Shown: positions 23,574-33,142, counted from the first letter of the stretch. The stretch: DNA of 64,000 bases from Thermoactinomyces sp. DSM 45891 (GCF_900119485.1 NZ_FPJZ01000002.1:255697-319696), one strand, 5' to 3'. The notes: a model not told the origin generated them from the letters alone. Made by a program: numbers and translations.

Positions 23574-24632
23574 TTATCTTAGGTAACTTAATGGATTGAC
23601 GGGAGTAGAGCCTTTATGAACTTCAAAGTGTAAATGTGGACCTGATGAGCGTCCCTCATTACCTGAGTAAGCAATCAATTGACCTTTTTGTACACTTTGA
23701 CCCACACTTACCGTAATGCCAGAGCGCTTCATATGTGCATATAAAGTTGATATATTATTTCCATGGGCAATGACTACATAGTTCCCATACCCACCTGGAT
23801 TTGATTTGACTAATACCACTCTTCCCGAATCAGCTGCATAGATGGGTGTTCCTATTGGGGTGCGAAAGTCAATCCCTTCATGCATACGACCACCACGCGG
23901 ACCAAAACCCGAACTAACACTACGGGTTTTCATCGGCCAACCAAGTTGACCTGAACCAGCTGGACCATCATAAAATTGAGTTGCTTGTTGAACCTGTTTA
24001 TTTTTCTCAGCGATTTCTTCCTTCGCAACCTCTTCATCCTCTTTTAACTTCTCTACGTCTTTCTTTAACTTCTCTTGTTCCTTGACCAACTCTTCATATT
24101 TCTTCTTTGCCTCTTCGACTAGTGGCTTTTGTGCCTCAAGCTTGGTTTTCATCTCTGCCTGCTGGCCTTCCAGTTTTTTCTTCGAAGTAAGGTAGCGTTT
24201 AATCTGATCGTTTTGTGCATCTAGTACAAAACGAGTCTGATCTAGCTTCTCAAAGAAGTTACCAAAGTCTACAGAGGAGAGTAATTGTTTAAAGAAGCTA
24301 TATTCGCCTGATTCGTACATCTGACGAACCTGTCCTTCTAGTGATTCTTTAGACCTATTCATTTTCTGCTCTTCTAATTGGATGCTCTTATTTAAATCAT
24401 TTAGGTCGGTATCCAGTTTCACAATGTCTTTCTCTAAAGCTTCCAAGCTCTTTTTTTTCTCTTCCATATCTTTGGAAGCGTCCTTCAATTCATTTGTTGC
24501 TTTCTCTTTTTCCTTTTGAATCTTGTCTAACTTTACAGAAGGATCAGGCTTTGTTGCATATACACCCTGAACAGCAAATGTCGAAAAGACAAGGCTTAGT
24601 GAAAACATACTGATTATGATCTGTTTCTTCAT
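23574..24632 (-). CDS. Coiled-coil M23 metallopeptidase, FtsEX-linked (third of four)
   Basis: About 352 residues from the ATG at 24632, five bases after GAGGAG. Signal peptide (1-27, ending VYA), coiled coil (30-225) with the PcsB/CwlO-like stretch YESGEYSFFKQLLSSVDFGNFF, then an M23 domain with HEGID, YAHM and HLHFEV, all Zn and catalytic residues kept. Predicted to cleave stem-peptide cross-links outside the membrane. It belongs to the same subgroup as the gene at 25856-26899, without the HGHK insertion. It is cotranscribable with its upstream neighbour. Confidence 0.88.
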   Translation of the reverse strand: MKKQIIISMFSLSLVFSTFAVQGVYATKPDPSVKLDKIQKEKEKATNELKDASKDMEEKKKSLEALEKDIVKLDTDLNDLNKSIQLEEQKMNRSKESLEGQVRQMYESGEYSFFKQLLSSVDFGNFFEKLDQTRFVLDAQNDQIKRYLTSKKKLEGQQAEMKTKLEAQKPLVEEAKKKYEELVKEQEKLKKDVEKLKEDEEVAKEEIAEKNKQVQQATQFYDGPAGSGQLGWPMKTRSVSSGFGPRGGRMHEGIDFRTPIGTPIYAADSGRVVLVKSNPGGYGNYVVIAHGNNISTLYAHMKRSGITVSVGQSVQKGQLIAYSGNEGRSSGPHLHFEVHKGSTPVNPLSYLR

Positions 24633-24700
24633 TCTAGCTCCTCTCCCTTTCACGCTGCTTTTCTATTCTATCTCTCTGAAGAAAAGGGGAATGGTTATCA

Positions 24701-25786
24701 TTATTGAAGATAACTCGTTGGATTTACTGCATGATTCGCACCTGCATATACTTCGAAATGAAGATGGGCACCCGTTACTTGACCGTTTGCACCTACTGAG
24801 GTAACCTGCTGACCCTTGGTTACCTGTTCTCCCACTCTAACTTTAATTTGATTTGGGTAACTATGGGCGTACCGGGTGTAAATCGGAACCCCACTCTTAT
24901 GACCGTGATAGATCGTCAACAACCAACCATATCCACCCGATGCTTTGCTCGAAACAACAACTCCATCTGCAGCAGCATAGATCGGCGTGCCCGTCGGACT
25001 CGGATAATCGACACCTTGGTGCATGATATATCTACCGTAGATCGGATGCTTCCGTAATCCAAATGGAGAATTCATTCTCGCATTAATTGGGCTCTTTAGT
25101 GGCCCTGTATAAGAGAAGTTTAGTTTACCACTCGCAATAAGTGCTTTGTTTACATCAATCATTTCTTCTGCATACTGTTCAATGATCTTATTTGCTTCTG
25201 TTAAAGCACTATTATCTTTCTTTTTCGCTTCTACTAGGTCTAAATATAGCTGTTTCGCTTTATCGACTTCCTGTTGTTGAAGGTTTTGCCTAGCAACGAG
25301 ATCATCTCTTTGTTTCTTAACTTGATTTCGAGCCTCTTTTATCTTGTTAACCAAGTCATGCTTGCGGTCCGCAATCAGTTGAACCGTATCAAGATTCACG
25401 ATAAAATCATCAAAACCTTTTGATTGTAGAAGCATAGCAAGTGGTGAAAAAACTCCTTCTTCATACATGTTAGATACTAAATCAGCGTACTGAGATTCCA
25501 TATTGTTTAACGCAGTTGTTTCCCGATCCAGTTTGTCCTCAATGGGGGTAATTTCCATTTGAATCTCATCAATTTTTCCCTCGATTTGCTCCATCTTCTG
25601 TTCAAATTCTTTTAACTGAGTATCCTTCGCATCAATTTGAGATTGCAGCTTATTTTTTTCATCTTGAGCATCTTTAAATTTTTCTTGTATCTTACTAGAA
25701 CTCTCGGCAGATACCTGAACGGATAGTAGAATCAACGCGATGAAAACAGAAGCGGAAGACAAAGTGATCCATGATCGTTTCTTCAA
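24701..25786 (-). CDS. Coiled-coil M23 metallopeptidase, FtsEX-linked (second of four)
   Basis: About 361 residues from TTG at 25786 (MKKRSWITLSS), eight bases after AGGAGG; the ATG 14 codons upstream has no ribosome site and would spoil the signal peptide. Signal peptide ends near VSAES. A coiled coil (to about 215) contains EGVFSPLAMLLQSKGFDDFI, the PcsB/CwlO-like segment. The M23 domain has HQGVD, RYAHS and HLHFEV. Same subgroup as the gene at 22322-23434, so the cluster alternates two subtypes. Confidence 0.88.
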   Translation of the reverse strand: MKKRSWITLSSASVFIALILLSVQVSAESSSKIQEKFKDAQDEKNKLQSQIDAKDTQLKEFEQKMEQIEGKIDEIQMEITPIEDKLDRETTALNNMESQYADLVSNMYEEGVFSPLAMLLQSKGFDDFIVNLDTVQLIADRKHDLVNKIKEARNQVKKQRDDLVARQNLQQQEVDKAKQLYLDLVEAKKKDNSALTEANKIIEQYAEEMIDVNKALIASGKLNFSYTGPLKSPINARMNSPFGLRKHPIYGRYIMHQGVDYPSPTGTPIYAAADGVVVSSKASGGYGWLLTIYHGHKSGVPIYTRYAHSYPNQIKVRVGEQVTKGQQVTSVGANGQVTGAHLHFEVYAGANHAVNPTSYLQ

Positions 25787-25855
25787 AAGAGATGTCCCTC
25801 CTAATATCTTAAAAGGAGAATCGTACAATACAAAAACTTCTTAACCCTCTAAATT

Positions 25856-26899
25856 TTATCTTGATACATACCTCGATGGGTTTGTTGCAACGCCATTTAT
25901 CATTACTTCAAAATGTAAGTGATATCCACCACGTGCTCCTCGTACATTCCCTGTATTTCCCACACCTGCAATCTGTTGACCTCTAGAAACACTTTGCCCC
26001 GGCTTCACGAGAATCGTCCCGGAGGAAATATGGGCGTAACGAGTTTGTATCCCTCCACCATGACTGATGATAATACAATTACCGTACCCTCCACCGCTTG
26101 AAACCATCGAGACCACTCCACTATCTGCAGCCAGAATCGGGGTTTTGGGAGGTGCAGCAATATCTAATCCCTTATGGCTGCCACCACGAGTACCAAACGT
26201 ATCAGTAATCATGCCACCACCACCGACAGGCCATATATATCGCCCTGATCCTTTAGCAACCTTATCATGAGGAGCGATCATCGTACGATCCCGCTCACTC
26301 AGGTCCGTCTGATCCTCTGTCGCTTTCAGCGTACGGATATCTTTACCCAGTTGTGCGATCTTCTTCTCTAGCTCGTCTTGTTTTTGCTTGGTCTCTTTTA
26401 ATACCTGATCCTGTTTCTCACCTAAGTCAGCTAGCTTTTTTTTCTTATCTTGAGCCATCTGTTTTATTTCTTTGAGTTCGGTTACAGCCCGTTGTTGCTC
26501 ATTTAAGAAGAACATCGTAAAATCATACCGCTCTAAGAAATCATTTAGGTTATTCGCATCAAGGAGTTGTGTAAGTGGATAAAGATAGTTTTCCATATAC
26601 ATAGAGCGGAGGAGATTTTTCACTTTTTTCTCTTGAAGCTCTAGTTTGTACTCCGTTCCAGCTAATAGAGACGCTTGCTCGTTCATCTCTTTATAATGTT
26701 CATCGAGTTTTTGTTCCAATTGCTGTACTTCCAGATCTTGCTTTCGTGCCTCATCTTCTAGTGTCTTCTTCTCATTTTCTAGTTTGGTCTGCTGATTTTT
26801 GGACCCTTGTTTTAACTTTTCCGCAAGTACAGGACTATCGAATGTACCCATGACAGAAACACAAACAATAGCTATTGCTACTAAACGTTTATTGCCCAA
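25856..26899 (-). CDS. Coiled-coil M23 metallopeptidase, FtsEX-linked (first of four)
   Basis: 347 residues, start TTG at 26899 with GGGAGGGG about 11 bases upstream. Signal peptide (to about residue 27), coiled coil with ENYLYPLTQLLDANNLNDFLERYD (the PcsB/CwlO-like FtsX-docking stretch), then M23 with HKGLD, RYAHI and HLHFEV. It lies 19 bases downstream of ftsX, the position held by the single FtsEX partner hydrolase in many Gram-positives, so it is the best candidate for the primary partner. Confidence 0.9.
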   Translation of the reverse strand: MGNKRLVAIAIVCVSVMGTFDSPVLAEKLKQGSKNQQTKLENEKKTLEDEARKQDLEVQQLEQKLDEHYKEMNEQASLLAGTEYKLELQEKKVKNLLRSMYMENYLYPLTQLLDANNLNDFLERYDFTMFFLNEQQRAVTELKEIKQMAQDKKKKLADLGEKQDQVLKETKQKQDELEKKIAQLGKDIRTLKATEDQTDLSERDRTMIAPHDKVAKGSGRYIWPVGGGGMITDTFGTRGGSHKGLDIAAPPKTPILAADSGVVSMVSSGGGYGNCIIISHGGGIQTRYAHISSGTILVKPGQSVSRGQQIAGVGNTGNVRGARGGYHLHFEVMINGVATNPSRYVSR

Positions 26900-26918
26900 A
26901 ATGATCTATTCCCCTCCC

Positions 26919-27815
26919 TTAGATTTTCAAGAAGCGACGGATAGATAGGATCGAACCAAATACTCCAATAAAAATTCCAATTCCGAGTATCGAAACGGTT
27001 AGGTACATAGCCATGTCACCAAACCCTACCATTTGTAGCAAGTTTGTATTTTGAGAGCCACCACTTATCATCTTTACAAAACCTTGATAGACGAGGAGCA
27101 AAACCCCGATTGGAAGAACCGAACCAACAAACCCGATAAAGCCTCCTTCAATAAAAAACGGCCAACGAATAAACCAGTTACTAGCTCCTACCAGACGTTG
27201 CACTTCAATTTCGCGCCTCCGTGCAATGATGGTCAGTTTAATCGTATTGGAGATCAAAAAGGCCGCCAATACAGCTAGTCCAACCCCGAATACCAAAATG
27301 ATATTTTTAAACAGCAAAACGGAATCAAGAAGCTCCTTTGCTGTGTTGCTATTCTTTACGTTTTCAATCCCCTCAAGGTCTTTAACCGATTGCTCTACTT
27401 GCTTTGACACGGAGACATTTTTCGGTGTCACTTTAATCAAGTTGGGCAAGAAATTGTTTTCCCCTTTTTGGAGAACACGTGTAAAGTCAGCATCTTTTAA
27501 GTTCTTCTTAACTTCATCTACCCCTTCATCCTTTGAGATAAAGCGAGCATCATTTACATTAGGTAAGCCTTTGATTTTGGTAGTTAACGCAGCAGCCTGC
27601 TCTTTCGTCACTTCGTCCTTCAGGACCACATTCATCGACACGTTATCTCCAACTTCATCGGTAATACTTCCTAAGTTAATCGCAAAGATCACAAACACAC
27701 CAAAAATCATCAACGTTACAGCGACAGCACCAATTGCTGCAAAGCTCATCCAAGAATTCTTTACAATCCCTCGGTACGCTTCACGGAAATGGCGACGTAG
27801 GGTATCAATCTTCAT
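26919..27815 (-). CDS. ftsX: Cell-division ABC transporter permease
   Basis: 298 residues with one N-terminal membrane helix (20-45), a large extracytoplasmic loop (50-165) and three C-terminal helices, the FtsX topology. FtsX passes ATP-driven movement of FtsE to wall hydrolases outside the membrane. Conserved LVGASNWFIRWPFFIEG near residues 208-224 supports it. The gene overlaps the end of ftsE by 11 bases, so translation is coupled. Confidence 0.96.
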   Translation of the reverse strand: MKIDTLRRHFREAYRGIVKNSWMSFAAIGAVAVTLMIFGVFVIFAINLGSITDEVGDNVSMNVVLKDEVTKEQAAALTTKIKGLPNVNDARFISKDEGVDEVKKNLKDADFTRVLQKGENNFLPNLIKVTPKNVSVSKQVEQSVKDLEGIENVKNSNTAKELLDSVLLFKNIILVFGVGLAVLAAFLISNTIKLTIIARRREIEVQRLVGASNWFIRWPFFIEGGFIGFVGSVLPIGVLLLVYQGFVKMISGGSQNTNLLQMVGFGDMAMYLTVSILGIGIFIGVFGSILSIRRFLKI

Positions 27816-28491
27816 AACCGTATTCGCCTCCTACTTCATCACGAACCACTATTCCCTGTTCAATGGCAATGACACGTTGACGCATGGTATTAACTATCTC
27901 TTTGTTGTGAGTAGCCATGACAACTGTCGTACCACGCATATTAATTTCTTCCAGTAAGTACATGATATCCCAAGAGTTTTCCGGATCTAAGTTACCAGTA
28001 GGCTCGTCCGCAATGATAAATCCTGGATTATTAACGATTGCTCTAGCAATCGATACCCGTTGTTGTTCTCCACCTGATAGTTGAGAAGGGAGAGCCTTCA
28101 TGCGATCAGATAGACCCACAAGCTCCAGCGCTTCCTCTACCCTAGGTTGGATCTGTTTCGTTGGGACTTCGACCGCTTCCAGAGCAAAGGCCACATTATC
28201 ATAAGCAGACATATGTGGTAATAACTTATAGTCTTGGAATACAACTCCGATTTTTCTGCGCAAATGAGGAATCTTCCAGTCACGAACACGTTTTACATTT
28301 ACTCCGTTAATTAAAACAACTCCAGAAGTAGGCTTCTCTTCTCGATACATCAACTTGATAAAAGAACTTTTACCAGCTCCACTCGGACCTACCACATAAA
28401 CAAACTCACCCGTATCAATCGTGATGTTCACACCACGAAGAGCTTCGATTCCGTTTGGATATACCTTCCACACATCATGCATTTCAATCAC
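27805..28491 (-). CDS. ftsE: Cell-division ABC transporter ATPase
   Basis: 228 residues with Walker A GPSGAGKS, signature LSGGEQQRV, Walker B FIIADEP and switch His in ATHN. FtsE powers FtsX. The start is GTG at 28491, four bases after AAGGTGA. The first gene of the ftsE-ftsX-M23 block; in Bacillus cccB usually precedes it but is absent here. A -10 TATAAT on the minus strand at 28600-28605 could be its promoter. Confidence 0.96.
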   Translation of the reverse strand: MIEMHDVWKVYPNGIEALRGVNITIDTGEFVYVVGPSGAGKSSFIKLMYREEKPTSGVVLINGVNVKRVRDWKIPHLRRKIGVVFQDYKLLPHMSAYDNVAFALEAVEVPTKQIQPRVEEALELVGLSDRMKALPSQLSGGEQQRVSIARAIVNNPGFIIADEPTGNLDPENSWDIMYLLEEINMRGTTVVMATHNKEIVNTMRQRVIAIEQGIVVRDEVGGEYGYED

Positions 28492-28916
28492 AGAGTCACC
28501 TTCTTACATTAATCACTTTATTTGAAATTCCATTTCTCTACAATGATCACGTATGTATCCCTACTAAATATAATAGGATTTTTGATCAATAACACTCCTA
28601 TTATAGCATTCATCTACTTGTTTTCTCAGATAACATTTTTCAAAATCATGATAGATCAGACACTTAAGGTTACATAAATACGGTCCAAATGGAGAAAATA
28701 CACTCCAAAGAACCTCTCTGAAACTAGTATTTAATAATTCTACTAATATCTGGAATAACCTTTAATCCATAACTTGGTTAGCCTATCAACTATCACTCTC
28801 TCTTTTTCTATCTCTCTTCATTAAGTTATCATCTATCTTTACATACATTTTCTTATGAATCAATGACAAAAATGTAGATATTATTACCACTTCTAAACAA
28901 GAAAGGGTGAGAAATA
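28492..28916. other. Intergenic region between divergent ftsE and corA
   Basis: 425 AT-rich bases without a credible gene. A 10-bp inverted repeat TATAATAGGA...TCCTATTATA (28569-28578 with 28596-28605) places a TATAAT on each strand, which could serve as paired -10 boxes or an operator. No known riboswitch was recognised upstream of corA. Confidence 0.6.
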
Positions 28917-29873
28917 TTGATCCGAACGATGGTTCTCACTAAGGAAGATAGACTCATTTTAGATGAGCCGATCCATGATATTTTGGCGAGAAGGGATTTA
29001 AGATGGTATTGGATCGACTTTTCAAAACCTACTATAGAAGAAAGGGATTCCATACATTCATTCGGCTTCCATCCTTTAGCCGTAGAGGATTGCCTACATG
29101 TAAATCAGCGCCCCAAGGTAGACTATTACGATAACTATCAATTCTATGTAATGAATGGTCTCTATCACAAAACATTAAAATCCCATGAAATCAGTGCCTT
29201 CTTAAGCCCGACTATGCTGGTTACATACCATGCCTTAGATTATGTCGAGATTGATGAAGTATGGGACTATCTTTCTTCTAACCAAGAAACACCACTGCAA
29301 GATACAAAATGGATTTTATATAGGATTATCGATAAAATGGTAGACGCTAGTTTCCCCCATCTTGAAAATATAGAAGAACAATTAAATCGTTTAGAAAGTA
29401 AGTCCTCTCGTTCCTATCAAATTCAAACATTAATGGATGAGTTATTTGTGATACGAAGAAAACTATCTCATATCCGTCACTTTGCCATCCCTATGCGGGA
29501 ATTGATAGATCGTATGATTCACTCAGAAAAACAAAACCATAGTAACGAAGAACGGAGACATTACCAAGATGTCCACGATCATCTAGTAAAGCTCGCCGCC
29601 ATGATTGAGGCCAGTAGAGAAATCACATCGGATATTCGGGATAACTACCTTTCGGTTAACTCAAACCGTATGAACACTGTGATGATGACCCTTACTGTCA
29701 TTACAACGATCTTTATGCCCCTAACCTTTATTGCCGGAATCTACGGTATGAACTTCCAAAACATGCCTGAGCTAAAATGGCAATATGGTTATTTTCTGGT
29801 TCTGGGTGTAATGGCCATTCTGGGTTTTACTATGTATTTACTCTTTAAGAAAAAAGGATGGTTTGATGAATAA
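28917..29873 (+). CDS. corA: CorA-family magnesium/cobalt transporter
   Basis: 318 residues. A long cytoplasmic alpha/beta and helical funnel is followed by two C-terminal membrane helices and the signature YGMNF at the pore entrance. It forms a pentameric channel for Mg2+ and related ions. The start is TTG at 28917, six bases after GGGTGA; no better-placed ATG exists before the conserved part. It overlaps the start of the next gene by 8 bases. Confidence 0.92.
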   Translation: MIRTMVLTKEDRLILDEPIHDILARRDLRWYWIDFSKPTIEERDSIHSFGFHPLAVEDCLHVNQRPKVDYYDNYQFYVMNGLYHKTLKSHEISAFLSPTMLVTYHALDYVEIDEVWDYLSSNQETPLQDTKWILYRIIDKMVDASFPHLENIEEQLNRLESKSSRSYQIQTLMDELFVIRRKLSHIRHFAIPMRELIDRMIHSEKQNHSNEERRHYQDVHDHLVKLAAMIEASREITSDIRDNYLSVNSNRMNTVMMTLTVITTIFMPLTFIAGIYGMNFQNMPELKWQYGYFLVLGVMAILGFTMYLLFKKKGWFDE

Positions 29874-30747
29874 ATCTACGAAAATAGCAACTCTTGTCAT
29901 GACTGTCACTGTTTTCTCATCTATGATCATGACTGCTTGTCAATCAAATCAGACAAGTCCCACTGAGCCATCAGAAACTACGAAGACAACGGCTGAAACG
30001 AGTCAAAAAGACAAGACTACTCCCGATGAAAAGCAAATCCAAGCAATCCGATCCCAGTTTCAAAACGCCACCCCTGCTCATTGGGGAGAGAAAATGCCTG
30101 GAATCATCTCCAAGCTTCCCACAAGCGAAAAAGTAATTGCCCTCACTTTTGATGCGTGTGGAGGCAAACACGGAGACGGGTATGATGCGGAACTGATTCA
30201 ATATTTACAAGAAAATCAGATCCCAGCGACACTCTTCTTAAATGCTCGTTGGATTGAATCCCACCCAGAGTTGACAAAGCAACTCGCTAACAATCCATTA
30301 TTTGAAATCGAAAATCACGGCTCTGAACACCGTCCACTTTCTATAAACGGACGTTCTGTTTATGGAATTCAAGGAACCCAAAATCTTGATGGTATCATCC
30401 AAGAAATCATCGTCAATCATCGCCTCATTGAAAAGATGACTGGCAGAGCGCCCCGCTTTTTCCGTGCAGGCACTGCTTATTACGATGATATCGCAGTTCA
30501 GGTAGCCAAACAGTTAGATGAGCAGATCGCTGGATTCCACATTACAGGAGATGCTGGAGCTACTTTTAATCAAGTACAAGTTAAAAATGCAATGTTACAA
30601 GCGAAACCCGGATCCATCATTCTCCTACATATGAACCAACCCAGAGGCAATACAGCAGAAGGCATAAAAGAAGCGATACCCCTTCTAAAAAAGCAAGGAT
30701 ACCGCTTTGTAAAAATGGACCCGTATATTCCTACTCAACCTTCATAA
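29866..30747 (+). CDS. Polysaccharide deacetylase (NodB) lipoprotein
   Basis: About 293 residues from ATG at 29866, seven bases after AAGGA. A signal peptide ends in the lipobox MTAC, so the protein should be diacylated by Lgt and held outside the membrane. A Thr-rich linker (25-55) leads to a NodB domain: VIALTFDACGG, NHGSEHRPL (metal His pair), FRAGTAYY and IILLHM. The second Asp of the usual TFDD is Ala here, and the W of motif 4 is not evident, so metal binding or activity may differ. Probable substrate is peptidoglycan or another wall glycan. It is translationally coupled to corA. Confidence 0.82.
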   Translation: MNKSTKIATLVMTVTVFSSMIMTACQSNQTSPTEPSETTKTTAETSQKDKTTPDEKQIQAIRSQFQNATPAHWGEKMPGIISKLPTSEKVIALTFDACGGKHGDGYDAELIQYLQENQIPATLFLNARWIESHPELTKQLANNPLFEIENHGSEHRPLSINGRSVYGIQGTQNLDGIIQEIIVNHRLIEKMTGRAPRFFRAGTAYYDDIAVQVAKQLDEQIAGFHITGDAGATFNQVQVKNAMLQAKPGSIILLHMNQPRGNTAEGIKEAIPLLKKQGYRFVKMDPYIPTQPS

Positions 30748-31187
30748 GGGGAAACATAGATTACATATTTTTTTCGATTTTCATCCACTTCTGTCGACTG
30801 CTTTTGCCAACAACGCCCTTGAATCACATGCAATTCCGCTAGTAAAGATAGCAACACGTCCTGTGCTGAAAAATGCTTCTGTTCTTGTAAAATCGGATAT
30901 TGAGTCCAATCTGGGTGAAAATGGCGAAATTCCAATTTCACCCCTTTCCAATTGGGCTCAAATACAATCCCCTTCTCCACAACCTGTTCCTCCGGATTGT
31001 GTTGTACATAAATCGAATAAATCATCCCGTCGATCTCCGTCAATGTCTGCTCGTATACCTTATGGTCTTTTACCCAGTAATCACAAGCAAAACGGAGGAG
31101 GATCTCCTCTTTGGCGATCCTCGGATAGTGAGCAATAACAGGATACTTTTTATTAGAATCATCTAAAATATACTGCAAATAATGCAC
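30735..31187 (-). CDS. Unknown protein, last gene of the terC operon
   Basis: 150 residues, not recognised. No signal peptide or membrane helix; mixed alpha/beta composition rich in aromatic residues, with a Tyr/Trp-dense stretch FRHFHPDWTQYP. The start is GTG at 31187, with AAGGAGAG seven bases upstream overlapping the end of the DUF350 gene, so the two are coupled. The 3' end overlaps the convergent deacetylase gene by 13 bases. Its position suggests that it works with the DUF350 and GspS-like proteins. Confidence 0.7.
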   Translation of the reverse strand: MHYLQYILDDSNKKYPVIAHYPRIAKEEILLRFACDYWVKDHKVYEQTLTEIDGMIYSIYVQHNPEEQVVEKGIVFEPNWKGVKLEFRHFHPDWTQYPILQEQKHFSAQDVLLSLLAELHVIQGRCWQKQSTEVDENRKKYVIYVSPYEG

Positions 31188-31200
31188 GAGAAAGCTCTCC

Positions 31201-31635
31201 TTAATAATAGATGGAAGCTGCTAAAATTAAGCTACTAATGAGACTGATTCGCGAAGAAAAGATCGCTACAGGAACATTCCCCTTCGGAATCTCCTTAATC
31301 ACGCTAAATGGAGTGATGAGATGGAAAAGATAGAATACCAATACTTGAAAGACAACCCCAATCACACCCCAAATAATGAAATCAACTATATTTTGAGCGC
31401 TTAAGATAGCCGAAGCTAAGACAATAGTCAGCCCTAAAATCTTGCCGCTCAAATCATAAGCTGCCGCTTTACCTGCTGCGACTTTACTTGCGTCATCCGT
31501 CTGAGAAGCTTCCTTAAGCAATTGAAATTCTGGGTACGGTGTGGTTACAGCAAAAACGACTATCCCTAATATTAAAATAGGGATGGAAATCCCTAAATAA
31601 GTTAAAAAATTAATAAATGCCTCCCACTGCGTCAT
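31201..31635 (-). CDS. DUF350 membrane protein (YjfL-like)
   Basis: 144 residues with four hydrophobic helices and the central AAYDLSGKILGL segment typical of DUF350. In E. coli the DUF350 protein YjfL is encoded with YjfM (DUF1190 lipoprotein-like) and YjfC (GspS-like), and the same three kinds of protein are together here. The function is not established. Start ATG at 31635 with AAGGGGG upstream. Confidence 0.8.
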   Translation of the reverse strand: MTQWEAFINFLTYLGISIPILILGIVVFAVTTPYPEFQLLKEASQTDDASKVAAGKAAAYDLSGKILGLTIVLASAILSAQNIVDFIIWGVIGVVFQVLVFYLFHLITPFSVIKEIPKGNVPVAIFSSRISLISSLILAASIYY

Positions 31636-31650
31636 TGACCATTAGCCCCC

Positions 31651-32892
31651 TTATTTATAACCAAATGGGAGATAGTAAGCTAAATTACCTGTAATCTCCC
31701 GATCCAAGCGAGTCACCAAGGCAGAAGCTTGCCCTCCCACATAAAAGCAGCCCCATAACAACTTCCCACGATAAGGGCCTTTCAGTGTCTCCACTTCCAT
31801 AGTAGGTAGTTCGGCCAACTCCTGATAAATCATCATTTGGTCCCTGTATTCGTCTTCTCCATCTTTCGCAAGAATCTCACCTTCAGCCGAATATAAGGTG
31901 ACTGCTCCACCTTCCCGTCCGAAGATTGGTTTTTTTACATATGGCTTTTCACCACTAAATTCATCATCTAAATAGGTCGGTAAAAAATAAGTTTCAATCA
32001 CTTCATGCTCTTCAGGGGTAAAAAATTGATTTTGCTCATGCAATGACCATATAAGTGCCTGGATCGCCTTTGTCTGAGCTACGAAGGCAGATGGTGGGTT
32101 AATCATTGCCAATCGCTTTCCCGCTACTAATTGAAGAATATGTTCACCAATGGGGTAGCCCTGTTCCGTCTGATCCTTGGCAAAAAACTCACCTGCATGT
32201 AACCGATACAAAACATCGACAGAAACCCAATTTCCTTCATCCATGTAACATAGCTGATGATCCTCAAGTAAAATCCCTAATTGAGAAAGTGGGATAAAAC
32301 GACCGCCAATCCCACTGTGATTCAGAAGGAATTTCGCCGTTCCCTCATCCTCTGCATGACCGCCAATTGAGGTAAACACCTTTGTATGGATACCGTATCC
32401 GGATTCTTGATAGGCTGTTACCGTTTGCTGAAAGGCTTTTGTGATATGTGCTTCCATACCGTGATTCGGGTTCTCCATTCCAAAAAAACGGCAAGCTTGT
32501 TCATTCACATAATAAGCCTCTACCACACTCGTCGGCGTATCACTATTAAATTCCATCATCTTAATACCTTGAGGAGTACATGCAAAATCAAACCTACCAA
32601 TCGTAGTGATAAACGAAAGCGGTAGGGTCGTACGGCAAAACAGAAAGGCAGCATGAGGAATCCCTAGTTCACTGAGTAATGGATCAGAACCTTGTTGAAG
32701 AGCACAGGTCAGCCGTCCGTAAAGATCTCCGATGCACTGAGTTGCCACGCGAATCTCATCGACAAATGACTCTGTTATAGTCTTACACTGTCCTAAGGCA
32801 TACTCTTGTCCCTGCGTGAGATCCCATGTAAATATCCCTTCCTCACGAATAGGCTGGTACATTTGTTCTCGCATTTGATTATATTTATTCAT
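31651..32892 (-). CDS. Glutathionylspermidine synthase-like ATP-grasp ligase
   Basis: 413 residues matching the C-terminal synthetase domain of glutathionylspermidine synthase, without the N-terminal amidase (as in E. coli YgiC and YjfC). Landmarks are RFDFACTPQGIKMMEFNSDTPTS and the ATP-grasp segment KPIFGREGGAV. The family joins a carboxylate to an amine with ATP; the YgiC/YjfC group is not known to make glutathionylspermidine, so the substrate here is open. It lies 16 bases after the small lipoprotein gene and is followed by DUF350. Confidence 0.85.
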   Translation of the reverse strand: MNKYNQMREQMYQPIREEGIFTWDLTQGQEYALGQCKTITESFVDEIRVATQCIGDLYGRLTCALQQGSDPLLSELGIPHAAFLFCRTTLPLSFITTIGRFDFACTPQGIKMMEFNSDTPTSVVEAYYVNEQACRFFGMENPNHGMEAHITKAFQQTVTAYQESGYGIHTKVFTSIGGHAEDEGTAKFLLNHSGIGGRFIPLSQLGILLEDHQLCYMDEGNWVSVDVLYRLHAGEFFAKDQTEQGYPIGEHILQLVAGKRLAMINPPSAFVAQTKAIQALIWSLHEQNQFFTPEEHEVIETYFLPTYLDDEFSGEKPYVKKPIFGREGGAVTLYSAEGEILAKDGEDEYRDQMMIYQELAELPTMEVETLKGPYRGKLLWGCFYVGGQASALVTRLDREITGNLAYYLPFGYK

Positions 32893-32908
32893 AATCTATT
32901 GTTCCACC

Positions 32909-33142
32909 CTAACCACCCGAACTAGATGAAACAGAGCTATCATATTTTACATACCCGGCTTTTTTTCCATCCTTAATAAGATAAGAGTTGGGATTATAGG
33001 TACTTCCATCATCATCACAAAATTTATCTGAGTTCAAGTCATCACAGAATTCCAAGTCGCTCCCACTACTACATCCCGAAAGTGGAGCCATTGTCACAGA
33101 AGCAACAAACAGTCCTACTAATTTGGCTGTTCTGCTTTTCAT
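32909..33142 (-). CDS. Small lipoprotein with acidic loop, YgiB/YjfM-like position
   Basis: 77 residues from the ATG at 33142 behind a GGGGGGG ribosome site. The signal peptide ends in lipobox LSGC (Cys near residue 24). The mature part has two EFCDD/KFCDD repeats and an acidic loop DLNSDKFCDDDG that recalls EF-hand loops, then a Ser-rich tail. DUF1190 proteins YgiB and YjfM pair with GspS-like enzymes in E. coli, and this gene has the same partner, but homology is not certain. Cation binding is an inference. Confidence 0.7.
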   Translation of the reverse strand: MKSRTAKLVGLFVASVTMAPLSGCSSGSDLEFCDDLNSDKFCDDDGSTYNPNSYLIKDGKKAGYVKYDSSVSSSSGG

